Source of the DNA: an uncultured Lachnospiraceae bacterium
GTDB lineage: Bacteria > Bacillota > Clostridia > Lachnospirales > Lachnospiraceae
Assembly (NCBI GenBank): GCA_944381535.1
Contig: CALWLN010000025.1
Coordinates: forward strand, 24,085-88,084
DNA: 64,000 bases
Direction of reading: 5' to 3'
Below, piece after piece: positions 47,450 through 56,627 of the stretch (the stretch's first letter is position 1; each line of letters begins with the position of its first letter). The notes under the pieces were generated by a model. That model was given only the letters and a program-made list of their open reading frames with translations, was not told where the DNA came from and did no database searches. The position numbers and the translations under genes are program-made.

Positions 47450-47818
47450 CTATAATACTTCCGGAGCTAAGGAAACAATTTTCATGAACTGTTTTTCACG
47501 AAGCTCTCTAGCAACTGGTCCAAAAATACGGGTTCCTCTGGGTGTCTTGTCATCCTTGATGATAACTGCCGCATTTTCGTCAAATTTGATGTAGGAACCG
47601 TCTTTCCGACGGGCCCCCTTTACGGTACGAACCACTACAGCTTTTACTACATCACCTTTTTTGACAACGCCGCCTGGTGTTGCATCTTTGACCGTAGCAG
47701 TAATAATGTCACCAATGTTTGCATATCTTCTGGTAGATCCGCCCATAACACGAATGCACAGTAATTCCTTTGCCCCGGTGTTATCAGCGACTTTCAGTCT
47801 ACTTTCCTGTTGTATCAT
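47450..47818 (-). CDS. rplN: Ribosomal protein uL14
   Basis: 122 residues: [60 protein letters not shown]. At the subunit interface, near bridges B5/B8. Between rpsQ and rplX. Confidence 0.97.
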   Translation of the reverse strand: MIQQESRLKVADNTGAKELLCIRVMGGSTRRYANIGDIITATVKDATPGGVVKKGDVVKAVVVRTVKGARRKDGSYIKFDENAAVIIKDDKTPRGTRIFGPVARELREKQFMKIVSLAPEVL

Positions 47819-47832
47819 GCCGGTAGCCTCCT

Positions 47833-48087
47833 TTATTTCGCTCTCTCAACAATTTCAACAAGTCTCCATCTCTTATCCTTGGATAAAGGTCTTGTCTCCA
47901 TAACTCTGACGGTATCACCAATTCTGCACTCGTTGTTCTCGTCATGAGCCTTTAATTTATAAGTTTTCTTAACGATTTTGTTGTACAGTGGATGTCTTAC
48001 GTTGTCCTGCACCGCAACTACAACAGTCTTATCCATCTTATCACTTACAACCTTACCGGTACGTGTTTTTCTAAGATTTCTTTCCAC
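47833..48087 (-). CDS. rpsQ: Ribosomal protein uS17
   Basis: 84 residues: [62 protein letters not shown] fold that binds 16S rRNA early. Between rpmC and rplN. Confidence 0.97.
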   Translation of the reverse strand: MERNLRKTRTGKVVSDKMDKTVVVAVQDNVRHPLYNKIVKKTYKLKAHDENNECRIGDTVRVMETRPLSKDKRWRLVEIVERAK

Positions 48088-48112
48088 GATTGTCTGCCCC
48101 TTTCCTTAGGAT

Positions 48113-48322
48113 TTATTCCGCCGCGTTTGCTTTTTCAGTGATAATCGTCTGAATTCTGGCAATATTTCTTCTTACTTCTTTGATTCTTCCTGTATTATCC
48201 AACTGATTGGTTGCGTTCTGGAATCTTAAATTGAAAAGTTCTTTCTTGGCCGCAACCAGAAGCTCGTTCAGTTCTGCCGCGTTTTTGGTCCTTAAATCTT
48301 CTACATATTTACTAGTTTTCAT
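48113..48322 (-). CDS. rpmC: Ribosomal protein uL29
   Basis: 69 residues: [40 protein letters not shown], the long helix hairpin. At the exit tunnel. The ATG at 48322 overlaps the end of rplP, and a GTG three codons upstream is less likely. Confidence 0.95.
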   Translation of the reverse strand: MKTSKYVEDLRTKNAAELNELLVAAKKELFNLRFQNATNQLDNTGRIKEVRRNIARIQTIITEKANAAE

Positions 48323-48749
48323 TTGATTCACCGCCTTCTAAGTCTGCACGTGAAACTACTTTACATTTACAAGGTAATTTGTGTGTAGCAAGACGCAACG
48401 CTTCACGGGCTATTTCATCTGAAACGCCGGAGATTTCAAACATGACACGTCCGGGTTTCACAACAGCTACCCAATATTCCAGTGTTCCTTTACCGGAACC
48501 CATACGGGTCTCAGCCGGCTTGGTTGTAACGGGCTTATCCGGGAAAATCTTAATCCATACCTTACCGCCACGCTTGATGTAACGGGTCATGGCAATACGG
48601 GCCGCCTCTATCTGATTGGACTTGATCCAGCAGGGCTCCAACGCGACGATACCATAATCACCGTTTGTAATTTTATTTCCTCTCAACGCCTTGCCAGCCA
48701 TGGAACCACGGAACTGTTTACGACGCTTTACTCTCTTTGGCATTAACAT
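48312..48749 (-). CDS. rplP: Ribosomal protein uL16
   Basis: 145 residues: [60 protein letters not shown]. Sits near the A-site/peptidyl-transferase region. Overlaps rpsC and rpmC by a few bases, so translation is coupled. Confidence 0.97.
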   Translation of the reverse strand: MLMPKRVKRRKQFRGSMAGKALRGNKITNGDYGIVALEPCWIKSNQIEAARIAMTRYIKRGGKVWIKIFPDKPVTTKPAETRMGSGKGTLEYWVAVVKPGRVMFEISGVSDEIAREALRLATHKLPCKCKVVSRADLEGGESNEN

Positions 48750-49405
48750 TATTTATCGCTCCCTTCCTTTGCTGCCTTTGTTGGAAGAATTTCGCCTTTA
48801 TAGATCCACACCTTAACGCCAAGCTTGCCGTAGGTGGTATCTGCTTCAGCAAAACCATAATCGATATCTGCTCTTAATGTCTGAAGGGGGATAGTTCCCT
48901 CAGAGTAGAACTCAGTACGGGCAATGTCCGCTCCGCCAAGACGTCCGGAAACGGCGCTTTTGATACCCAATGCTCCAGACTTCATGCTTCTCTGCATGCA
49001 GGATTTCATCGCTCTACGGAAGGAAACACGGTTCTCCAGCTGCTGGGCAATGTTCTCTGCCACAAGCTGCGCATCCTTATCCGGTCTTTTTACCTCTTTG
49101 ATGTCTACCACCAGCTTCTTTTCAACCATCTTCTGAAGCTCAGCCTTCACCTTCTCGATTTCAGCTCCGCCTTTTCCGATTACCACACCAGGCTTTGCTG
49201 TGTAAAGAATCACCTTTACTCGGTCAGAGGCGCGCTCGATTTCAATTTTGGAAACACCGGCGCTGTACAGTTTCTTCTTCAAAAAATTTCTGATATTATA
49301 GTCTTCTACTAAAAAGTCTGCAAAATCTCCTTCTGCATACCATTTAGAATCCCAATCCTTGATTACACCGACTCTTAAGCCATGAGGATTCACTTTCTGT
49401 CCCAT
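48749..49405 (-). CDS. rpsC: Ribosomal protein uS3
   Basis: 218 residues: [22 protein letters not shown] domain with [38 protein letters not shown]. mRNA entry-site protein of the 30S. Start at 49405 follows GGAGGG. Between rplV and rplP. Confidence 0.97.
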   Translation of the reverse strand: MGQKVNPHGLRVGVIKDWDSKWYAEGDFADFLVEDYNIRNFLKKKLYSAGVSKIEIERASDRVKVILYTAKPGVVIGKGGAEIEKVKAELQKMVEKKLVVDIKEVKRPDKDAQLVAENIAQQLENRVSFRRAMKSCMQRSMKSGALGIKSAVSGRLGGADIARTEFYSEGTIPLQTLRADIDYGFAEADTTYGKLGVKVWIYKGEILPTKAAKEGSDK

Positions 49406-49415
49406 GTTTGCCCTC

Positions 49416-49802
49416 CTATCTTTCATTCAGCACAATCGTAATATGGCTCATTCTCTTCTCAATTCTATAAGCCCTTCCCTGTGCTCTCGGTCTGATTCTC
49501 TTCATGGTAGGTCCTTTATTTGCGTAACACTCCTCGATATAAAGGTTCTCTACATTCATTCCGTTGTTGTTCTCCGCATTGGCGATTGCGGATTTTAATA
49601 ATTTTTCTATGACGCTTGAAGCATATCTGGGATTGTATGCCAGGATAGCCTGCGCAGTCTGCACGTCCTTGCCGCGGATTGCGTCCAGCACAAAGCAAGC
49701 CTTCTGAACGGACACTCTAGCGTAGGATAACTTCGCTGAAGGTCTGGTATCTTTTTGCGCGTTTCTTTCTCTCTTGATTTGACTTCTATGTCCCTTAGCC
49801 AT
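49416..49802 (-). CDS. rplV: Ribosomal protein uL22
   Basis: 128 residues: [60 protein letters not shown] (the long beta hairpin that lines the exit tunnel). N-terminal extension [14 protein letters not shown] is slightly longer than usual. Between rpsS and rpsC. Confidence 0.96.
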   Translation of the reverse strand: MAKGHRSQIKRERNAQKDTRPSAKLSYARVSVQKACFVLDAIRGKDVQTAQAILAYNPRYASSVIEKLLKSAIANAENNNGMNVENLYIEECYANKGPTMKRIRPRAQGRAYRIEKRMSHITIVLNER

Positions 49803-49831
49803 GGATGAAACCTCCTTTCAAATTCTTATGA

Positions 49832-50113
49832 TTAACGAACTTTTGACTTCTTTTCGTCTTTTCCATGTCCCCGGTAGGTTCTGGTTGCCACAAACTCACC
49901 AAGCTTATGTCCAACCATATCCTCAGTAACGTATACGGGTACATGCTTTCTGCCGTCATGAACCGCAAATGTGTGTCCTACAAACTGTGGAAAGATTGTG
50001 GAACGGCGGGACCAGGTCTTAATGACCTGCTTGTCTCCTGCTGCGTTCATGGCATCTACTTTTTTCAGCAGACTGGCGTCCGCGAATGGTCCTTTTTTCA
50101 GTGAACGTGCCAT
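49832..50113 (-). CDS. rpsS: Ribosomal protein uS19
   Basis: 93 residues: [60 protein letters not shown]. 30S head protein that contacts bridge B1 and tRNA. Between rplB and rplV. Confidence 0.97.
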   Translation of the reverse strand: MARSLKKGPFADASLLKKVDAMNAAGDKQVIKTWSRRSTIFPQFVGHTFAVHDGRKHVPVYVTEDMVGHKLGEFVATRTYRGHGKDEKKSKVR

Positions 50114-50127
50114 AAATGATATCCTCC

Positions 50128-50973
50128 TTATTTGATCGCCTTACCGTCGCGTCTTCTCACGATAAGCTTGTTAGATTGTTTGTTCTTCTTTCTGGTCTTT
50201 AATCCAAGAGCCGGTTTGCCCCAAGGTGTGCTGGGACCGGGACGTCCGATACCGGTCTTACCTTCACCACCGCCGTGGGGATGGTCATTGGGGTTCATAA
50301 CAGAACCGCGAACGGTGGGGCGGATACCCATATGACGCTTACGTCCTGCTTTACCGATATTTACAAGGTTGTGATCCGCATTGCCCACAACGCCGACGGT
50401 GGCTCGGCAGATGATCGGCACCATTCTCATCTCACCGGAGGGAAGTCTCAAGGTGGCGTACTTACCTTCCTTCGCCATCAGCTGCGCGCTGTTGCCCGCG
50501 GAACGAACAAGCTGACCACCCTTACCGGGATATAATTCAATGTTGTGTACCTCGGTACCTACCGGAATATTCTCCAGGGGCAGGCAGTTACCAAGTCTTA
50601 CCTCCGCCTCCGGTCCGCTCATAACCTTCATACCGTCGGTCAGACCGTTGGGCGCCAGGATATAGGACTTCTCGCCGTCCGCGTAGCAGATCAACGCAAT
50701 GTTGGCGGTCCGGTTGGGATCGTACTCGATTCCGATTACGGTAGCCGGAATGCCATCCTTCTTATTTCTCTTAAAGTCAATGATTCTGTATTTTCTTCTG
50801 GAACCGCCTCCGCGATGCCGTACTGTGATCTTACCCTGATTGTTACGGCCGGAATTTTTCTTCAAGGAAACCAGCAGAGATTTCTCCGGAGTGGTTTTCG
50901 TTATTTCAGAAAAATCGGAACCGGTCATATGTCTTCTGGAAGGTGTATATGGGTTGTATGTCTTGATTCCCAT
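50128..50973 (-). CDS. rplB: Ribosomal protein uL2
   Basis: 281 residues: [60 protein letters not shown]-type end ([19 protein letters not shown]). Required for peptidyl-transferase centre assembly. 100 bases follow rplW, longer than the neighbouring gaps; no promoter seen there. Confidence 0.97.
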   Translation of the reverse strand: MGIKTYNPYTPSRRHMTGSDFSEITKTTPEKSLLVSLKKNSGRNNQGKITVRHRGGGSRRKYRIIDFKRNKKDGIPATVIGIEYDPNRTANIALICYADGEKSYILAPNGLTDGMKVMSGPEAEVRLGNCLPLENIPVGTEVHNIELYPGKGGQLVRSAGNSAQLMAKEGKYATLRLPSGEMRMVPIICRATVGVVGNADHNLVNIGKAGRKRHMGIRPTVRGSVMNPNDHPHGGGEGKTGIGRPGPSTPWGKPALGLKTRKKNKQSNKLIVRRRDGKAIK

Positions 50974-51074
50974 TGTAGTTCTCCTTTCAATTTGTTTTAA
51001 TTATCGTGTCTTTTCTGACACATATTCGTAATTCAGCAGAGTGTTATGGCTGTGCGCACTCTGCGACCCGATGC

Positions 51075-51374
51075 CTACAGACCAGCAAAAATCTCAATAT
51101 CCTTGCTGTCCGCCGTGAGCTGAACGATGGCCTTCTTGGTCTTGGCCGTACGGCCAACCACCATGCCCCGTCTCTTCTTCTTGCCGTCAATGTTCATGGT
51201 ATTTACGCTTTTTACCTTGGTTCCCTCGAACATTTTCTCAACGGCTTCCTTGATCATGGTCTTGTTCGCTTCCGGGTGAACCAGAAATGTGTATTTCTTC
51301 TCGCCCATGGCGTTCATGCTCTTCTCCGTAATCACCGGTTTGAGGATTACATCATAATATTGTACGTTTGCCAT
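51075..51374 (-). CDS. rplW: Ribosomal protein uL23
   Basis: 99 residues: [40 protein letters not shown]. Exit-tunnel protein that docks trigger factor and SRP. Its ATG overlaps the stop of rplD. Confidence 0.97.
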   Translation of the reverse strand: MANVQYYDVILKPVITEKSMNAMGEKKYTFLVHPEANKTMIKEAVEKMFEGTKVKSVNTMNIDGKKKRRGMVVGRTAKTKKAIVQLTADSKDIEIFAGL

Positions 51375-51994
51375 TATGCATACACCTCCTCGATGGTTGC
51401 TACAGCAGCCTTGGTAACTACTACTGTGTCATATTTTAAGATGTCATATACGTTGATGGTGTTGGTCAGCGCGGTCTTGACTGCCGGAATATTCCTGGCG
51501 GACATTACCACGTTCTGGTCGTTTTCATTGAGCACTACCAGAGCCTTGTTCACCTTCAGATTATTAAGAACCTCCTGGAATTTCTTTGTCTTGATCTCCT
51601 CAAGCTTCAGCTCATCCACAACGATGAATTTGTTGTCATTTACTCTGGAAGTCAGGGCGGACTTCAATGCCGCTCTCTTTTCCTTCTTGTTCAGCTTAAA
51701 GCTGTAATCTCTCGGGGTGGGAGCAAATACCACTCCGCCTCCGGTCCACTGGGGAGCACGGATAGAACCCTGTCTTGCGTGTCCGGTCCCTTTCTGTCTC
51801 CAGGGTTTTCTTCCGCCGCCGCTCACTTCGGAACGAGTCTTTGCCTTCTGCGTTCCCTGACGGTTGTTGGCAAGCTGCTGAACCACTGCCATGTGTACTA
51901 AATGCTCGTTAACCTGAACGCCGAATACGGCATCATTCAGTTCAAGGCTTCCTACTTCTTTGCCTTCCATATTAAAAACAGCTACGTTAGCCAT
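51374..51994 (-). CDS. rplD: Ribosomal protein uL4
   Basis: 206 residues: [60 protein letters not shown]. Its long loop lines the exit tunnel, and it is the S10-operon autorepressor in E. coli. Between rplC and rplW. Confidence 0.97.
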   Translation of the reverse strand: MANVAVFNMEGKEVGSLELNDAVFGVQVNEHLVHMAVVQQLANNRQGTQKAKTRSEVSGGGRKPWRQKGTGHARQGSIRAPQWTGGGVVFAPTPRDYSFKLNKKEKRAALKSALTSRVNDNKFIVVDELKLEEIKTKKFQEVLNNLKVNKALVVLNENDQNVVMSARNIPAVKTALTNTINVYDILKYDTVVVTKAAVATIEEVYA

Positions 51995-52022
51995 GTTTAG
52001 TTCCTCCTTTCCTACTTAAGCT

Positions 52023-52706
52023 CTATCTTGCGACTTTAACTGCTTCCCTGATTGTCACCAAAGATTTCTTGGGTCCCGGTACAGCGCCCTTCACCAGCAG
52101 CAGATTGTTCTCTGCGTCTACCTTTACAATTTCCAGGTTTTGGATGGTGATTCTCTTGCAGCCCATGTGTCCGGGCATCTTCTTACCCTTGAACACCTTG
52201 CTGGGGCTGGAGCAGGCTCCGTTGGAACCGGCGTGACGATGGAATTTAGAGCCGTGAGCCATAGGTCCTCTGGACTGTCCATGTCTCTTGATAGCGCCCT
52301 GGAATCCTTTTCCCTTGGAAATCGCGGTTGCATCTACTTTATCGCCCTCCGCGAAGATGTCAGCCTTGATTTCGTCAGCCAGGTTATAGTCAGCGGCGTT
52401 CTCAAACTTGAACTCCCGGACAAATCTCTTGCCGGAAACACCCGCCTTGGCGAAATGTCCTTTTTCCGCTTTGTTTACGCCGTGTCTGTTTCTGATTTCT
52501 TTCTTGCCGGCCGCGTCCTTGTTCACAATCTTATCCTTCTTGTCAACAAAGCCAACCTGCACTGCGCTGTATCCGTCATTCTCAACGGTCTTGATCTGTG
52601 TCACGACACAGGGCCCGGCCTGCAATACAGTCACCGGAGTGAGCACTCCGTCCGCATTGAAGATCTGAGTCATTCCGACTTTGGTAGCTAAAATTGCTTT
52701 CTTCAT
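52023..52706 (-). CDS. rplC: Ribosomal protein uL3
   Basis: 227 residues: [60 protein letters not shown]. Starts 50S assembly. ATG at 52706 follows AGGAGGG, so the upstream codons of the longer frame are not used. A nine-pair hairpin (GAACGTTTC arms) lies between rpsJ and rplC. Confidence 0.97.
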   Translation of the reverse strand: MKKAILATKVGMTQIFNADGVLTPVTVLQAGPCVVTQIKTVENDGYSAVQVGFVDKKDKIVNKDAAGKKEIRNRHGVNKAEKGHFAKAGVSGKRFVREFKFENAADYNLADEIKADIFAEGDKVDATAISKGKGFQGAIKRHGQSRGPMAHGSKFHRHAGSNGACSSPSKVFKGKKMPGHMGCKRITIQNLEIVKVDAENNLLLVKGAVPGPKKSLVTIREAVKVAR

Positions 52707-52832
52707 TTCTTTCCCTCCTGTTTTTTCTACAGCGGAACGTTTCATGCCCTACCCTGGCAGCGGAAACGTTCATCCTAGAACAGTCGCTATGAATCTATCA
52801 TATGAACCCTTCAGGATATTTCTTTTTGCTGC

Positions 52833-53150
52833 TTATTTGCTTTTCATTTTGATATCAATGTACACGCCTGCGGGCATTTCCAGTCTGGATAACGCGTCCA
52901 CCGTCTTCTGGGTGGGTGTGATGATATCGATGAGTCTCTTGTGGGTCCTCTGCTCAAACTGTTCCCGGGAATCCTTATACTTGTGAACAGCTCTTAAGAT
53001 GGTCACTACTTCCTTCTTGGTGGGAAGGGGAACCGGTCCGCTCACCTGTGATCCGTTCTTCTTTACAGTTTCGATGATCTTCTTCGCAGAAGCATCCACC
53101 AGCTGATGGTCATACGCCTTCAGTGTGATTCTCATTACTTGACTTGCCAT
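52833..53150 (-). CDS. rpsJ: Ribosomal protein uS10
   Basis: 105 residues: [59 protein letters not shown]. 30S head protein and NusE antitermination factor. First gene of the ribosomal operon. GGAGG lies 11 bases before the ATG, with a T-run between. Confidence 0.97.
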   Translation of the reverse strand: MASQVMRITLKAYDHQLVDASAKKIIETVKKNGSQVSGPVPLPTKKEVVTILRAVHKYKDSREQFEQRTHKRLIDIITPTQKTVDALSRLEMPAGVYIDIKMKSK

Positions 53151-53159
53151 AAAAAAAGT

Positions 53160-53380
53160 CGCCTCCTTTTCGCACTCTAATAGCAGTACGACAAGCGGTG
53201 ACTGTACACTCTCCCGTGTGTATCTTAAAAATGCTCACACGTCGTTTCTACCCTTGGTAGACTTTTTATGAAGTACAGTGACTTGTCGCCAGTTTCCTAA
53301 CTTGACATTCGCTCCACGGAAAAACCTGCCACAGGGGCAGCAACCTCACGCTTCACAGCTATCAATGTCACAGCACGTAT
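53160..53380 (-). promoter_or_regulatory. rpsJ leader with long-range stem
   Basis: About 220 bases of transcribed leader. CGACAAG..TGACTGTAC (53189-53207) pairs with GTACAGTGACTTGTCG (53273-53288). A second GTGTG/CACAC hairpin lies between. The layout resembles autoregulatory leaders of ribosomal operons, but I do not recognise a named class. Confidence 0.55.
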
Positions 53381-53381
53381 T

Positions 53382-53410
53382 AGTATACAGGATGATTTGC
53401 GGGATTGCAA
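53382..53410 (-). promoter_or_regulatory. SigA promoter of the S10 operon
   Basis: On the minus strand TTGCAA (53405-53410), 17 bases, TATACT (53382-53387). It drives the 26-gene run rpsJ to infA. Confidence 0.85.
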
Positions 53411-53442
53411 GTAGTTTTTTAGAAATTTTGTATTTTTTTTGA

Positions 53443-53661
53443 AACAGTTCAGACAGCCAGGCAATGAAAAGACAGACCGTGCAAATTTATTTGCTAAGGG
53501 CGGTCTTTTTATTGCCGTAGATTGGCGGCGCTGTGTGCCGGTGGCACACGTTTAGCGCCGACCGAAGCGGAGCGTAGACCGCCAATCAGCCACAGACAGG
53601 AGCCGCGTAGCAGCGAATAGCCTTCGGAGAAGGCGGTCTGTGGCTTGCTGTCTGAACTGTT
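53443..53661. repeat. Structured intergenic repeat, family B copy 1
   Basis: 219 bp bounded by AACAGTTCAGACAGC and its inverse GCTGTCTGAACTGTT. Inside are three further stems: GGCAAT..GACAGACC with GGTC..ATTGCC, GATTGGCGG/CCGCCAATC (with a long insert), and GCCACAGAC/GTCTGTGGC. Its first stem with TTTTT would terminate transcription. A second copy lies at 62997-63186. Confidence 0.8.
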
Positions 53662-53685
53662 ATAACATTTTTTGAAACAGTGGGC

Positions 53686-53714
53686 TTGTGCTATTTTCTC
53701 ATCCTATGTATAAT
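53686..53714 (+). promoter_or_regulatory. Promoter for the dehydratase-related gene
   Basis: TTGTGC (53686-53691), 17 bases, TATAAT (53709-53714). About 50 bases upstream of the GTG start. Confidence 0.7.
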
Positions 53715-53762
53715 TTTATTAAATAAATTTCGCAGCCTTCAAAAAAAGGAGGGAAACTTAAC

Positions 53763-54779
53763 GTGTACCGGATTGACGAAGTAGGTCAGATGGTGAGCGC
53801 GCTGCGCAGCGGCGCTTATGATCTTGCCCGCACTGTCCTTCTAATGCCCCAGGGCGGAGACGCCTGCCGCGGCTCCAACTACACCGGTGTTCTCAGACGA
53901 GCCGTAAAGGCGGCCGGCTTTCCCCAGATACCGGTGCTGTCTTTGAACGTCAAGGGGTTGGAAAAGGGGCAGCAAGTCCGCCTGGAGGCGGGAATGGTAT
54001 ACCGGGCGCTGTTCGGACTGATGTATGGCGATCTTCTGATGATTTTGCACAATCAAGTCCTGCCCTACGAGAGACATCCCGGCGATACCAAACGCTGTCT
54101 TGATACCTGGCGGCAGGCACTGGCAGCGGACTTAAAAACGGGCCGGCACCTGACTCTCAGACAGATGAAGAAAAATTTCATCCGCATTGCAGAGGACTTT
54201 GCTTCTATCCCCCGCACCGGACAGCAAAAGCAGAAAGTGGGTATCGTGGGGGAGCTTTATGTAAAATACTGCCATCTTGGCAACTGGAATCTGGAAGCTT
54301 TTCTGACAGAAGAAAATTGTGAATACTACATAAACGGCCTTTCCTGGTACGTGCTCTACTACATTGGCACCCATCTGACCACGGAGGGGGCTCTAAAGGG
54401 AAAGCTCTATGCCACAGGTCTTCGCTTTATCCGCAGCTTACAGCGGGTCATGGTAAATGCCATTCGAGGGGCCGGCTTTTTTTGCCTGGACGAATATTCT
54501 GCCTGGAAGCAAAATGCCGCAAACTATGTCTGTTTTCATTGCACCTCCGCCGACGGCTGGCTCATCGGCGCGGAGGCTGTAAATCTAATCAAAAGCGGCT
54601 ACCGCAAAGTGATCGGGATTCAGCCCTTCGACTGTATGCCCAATCACATCTGCGGCAGAGGCCTGTATCCCTCCCTGAACCGAAAACTAAAGGAGGGTCA
54701 CATCGTCAGTGTGGACGTGGATGCCAGCGGTTCTGAACTAAATGTCAGAAACCGGTTCAAAATGCTTTTGGATTTTTAG
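53763..54779 (+). CDS. Stand-alone protein resembling the C-terminal part of 2-hydroxyacyl-CoA dehydratase activase-related (DUF2229) proteins
   Basis: 338 residues. Matches typical blocks of the large activase-related proteins: LLMPQGGDACRGSNYTGVLR, VGIVGELYVKYCHLGNWNLE, and QPFDCMPNHICGRGLYPSLN. Cys residues in DACRGS and CMPNHICG are candidates for metal-cluster ligands. The partners normally fused upstream, about 1000 residues of activase and other domains, are absent. It has its own promoter and ribosome site (GGAGG nine bases before a GTG), so it looks like a real short gene, not a remnant. Role unknown; possibly radical-enzyme activation. It is convergent with the next gene, and their stops overlap by four bases. 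Confidence 0.7.
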   Translation: MYRIDEVGQMVSALRSGAYDLARTVLLMPQGGDACRGSNYTGVLRRAVKAAGFPQIPVLSLNVKGLEKGQQVRLEAGMVYRALFGLMYGDLLMILHNQVLPYERHPGDTKRCLDTWRQALAADLKTGRHLTLRQMKKNFIRIAEDFASIPRTGQQKQKVGIVGELYVKYCHLGNWNLEAFLTEENCEYYINGLSWYVLYYIGTHLTTEGALKGKLYATGLRFIRSLQRVMVNAIRGAGFFCLDEYSAWKQNAANYVCFHCTSADGWLIGAEAVNLIKSGYRKVIGIQPFDCMPNHICGRGLYPSLNRKLKEGHIVSVDVDASGSELNVRNRFKMLLDF

Positions 54780-56617
54780 AGATCGTCCAGATCAATGTAA
54801 TCAATATCGCCGTCTCCCTTTTTACGTCTCCCGGAGCCCTTGCCTTTTACAACAAAAAGCAGGATGTTAATAATGGCAAAGATGGCTACTACCAGAAGGA
54901 AAATCAGCACCGCCATAATGAGGCGGGAGGTGGATTTTTCTTCTCTGTAACGATTCTCCAGGTCTGTGTAAGCCTTGTTGAGGGCGTCTACATTTACCTG
55001 GGAATCCTCCTCTGCGGTGTAGCCGGTCTCATGATAGCGCTGCAGGCTTACGTCCGTTGTATCGTATTGATACCAGCCCGCTACACCGTCTCTGTTAACG
55101 CCGTAGAGTAAATAGAACTCAGCGGGCTCTGTGGCAGTTATGTCCTCATCGGAGTCTGTTTCTCCCAGACTCGCGCTTACAATTGTTCGGGTATTTGCCT
55201 CTTTGCTTGCAGTCCCCACGGTTGTCCCATCCGATTCCGTCGTATCCTCCGGGTCAGCCGTATTCTCCGGGTCTGTGGTATCCTCCGGGTCAGCCGTATC
55301 CTCCGGGTCTGTCATATTCTCCGGGTCGGCCGTATTCTCCATATCCTCTGGGGCGCTGGTATCGCTCTCGTCGGTTGCCGTGTCCTCTCCGCCTGCAAGG
55401 AGCTGATAACCGCTGACGGTAAACTCACGGACAGAGACGGACGTCTCTTGATAACCCGCGGGAATGTCCTCTTCCGCGAAGCTCGCCGGAAGCACCAGCA
55501 CATAGGTGTCACCCACCGCGATATTTATATAGGGAAAGAACTGGTCGTCAGTCTCATTGTAAAAATAGAATTGGCCTCCCTCGATATTCCCTGTTTCTTC
55601 ATCGGCTTCTTCCTCCACGGCAGTGGCCGGAATCAGATAAAACAAGGTTAAATCCTTATATGGGAAGGTATAGGCTTCCACCGTTTTGCCGTCGTAAGTC
55701 GTGGTTCCTCTTACAAATTCCTCCGGGAATTCCTCCTCGGGGAGGGTCTCACTGACTTGATAGGATACGCCGTCAATGAGGATTCCGGTATCTGTTGGCT
55801 CATCGGTGGGTTCCTCCGGTTCTTCCTCTGGTTCCTCCGCCGTACCGCCCCGGGTGACGGTGATGGTGTAGGTGGCGGTGGTGCCGTTCTCCGCTTTTAC
55901 CACAATTCGAATCGTATTCTCTCCCATTTGAAGGTCGGTATTTCCGGTGACGGATTCCACTGTGGCCTTGGAGTTGGAAACCTGGGCGTCCACGGCAATG
56001 CTTGTAACGTCCTCGCTTACGCTGGCCGTGTATTTCGTGGTAGAGCCTTTGAAAGTGGGCGACAATGTCCCTGGGGAAATCGTTAAGGATTTGAGGGAAT
56101 TGTCTGCGGATTTCTGGGGTTCCTGCGTTTCTCCGTCGGAAGTCTCCCCGCCTCCGGTGCTTCCGCCGGAGCTGCCGCCTGTACCGCCGCCGGAGGAGGC
56201 GGCGTTGTTGACGGTGACGGTGGCGCTGGAGCCACCGATACTAATTCCCTCCTGTGTCAGCACGTCATAGGCCTGTGTAACCGTTACAGATATGGTGGCC
56301 GTCCCCGGCGAAACCGCCGTGTATGTCACAGTCATAGAGTCCGTTCCACCGGCTGTCGGTTCCAAAATCAGAATCCCGTTCCCCTGCCCGGTATATTGCA
56401 GCGCTCCTCCATCACAGGATATATTTGCCTGAATCAGCGCATCCACATCCGCAGACGCGGTTACCGTCACCGATATGGTATCTCCAATATTGACACTGGA
56501 AGGCACTCCACTAATCGAAATACTTCCGCTGGCAGCATTTGTCATAATCGGAATTCCGCCAAGACCAAGCACTGCCGCCAGACACAAACTCGTCATATAT
56601 CTTAATAGCTTTTTCAT
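54776..56617 (-). CDS. Membrane-anchored cell-surface protein with cohesin-like and cadherin-like domains
   Basis: 613 residues. Signal peptide (about 1-30); a cohesin-like beta domain (SVNIGDTISVTVTASADVDA); a Gly/Ser linker (SSGGGTGGSSGGSTGGG); a cadherin-like beta sandwich (SLKSLTISPGTLSPTFKG, ending VTRGGT); acidic Pro-rich stretches, including a DPENTADPEDTT repeat; an unknown folded region; a C-terminal membrane segment (LIMAVLIFLLVVAIFAIINI) and a short basic then acidic cytoplasmic tail. The protein is probably exported and stays in the membrane. GGAGG before the ATG at 56617 supports the start. It begins 11 bases inside the end of the glucosaminidase gene, so they are coupled. Confidence 0.75.
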   Translation of the reverse strand: MKKLLRYMTSLCLAAVLGLGGIPIMTNAASGSISISGVPSSVNIGDTISVTVTASADVDALIQANISCDGGALQYTGQGNGILILEPTAGGTDSMTVTYTAVSPGTATISVTVTQAYDVLTQEGISIGGSSATVTVNNAASSGGGTGGSSGGSTGGGETSDGETQEPQKSADNSLKSLTISPGTLSPTFKGSTTKYTASVSEDVTSIAVDAQVSNSKATVESVTGNTDLQMGENTIRIVVKAENGTTATYTITVTRGGTAEEPEEEPEEPTDEPTDTGILIDGVSYQVSETLPEEEFPEEFVRGTTTYDGKTVEAYTFPYKDLTLFYLIPATAVEEEADEETGNIEGGQFYFYNETDDQFFPYINIAVGDTYVLVLPASFAEEDIPAGYQETSVSVREFTVSGYQLLAGGEDTATDESDTSAPEDMENTADPENMTDPEDTADPEDTTDPENTADPEDTTESDGTTVGTASKEANTRTIVSASLGETDSDEDITATEPAEFYLLYGVNRDGVAGWYQYDTTDVSLQRYHETGYTAEEDSQVNVDALNKAYTDLENRYREEKSTSRLIMAVLIFLLVVAIFAIINILLFVVKGKGSGRRKKGDGDIDYIDLDDL

Positions 56618-56627
56618 ACAACCTCCA

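Noticed and set aside
55131-55416. Ser/Gly/Val-rich plus-strand frame with repeats
   Set aside because: It is the antisense of the acidic DPENTADPEDTT repeats in the surface protein; its low complexity is inherited.
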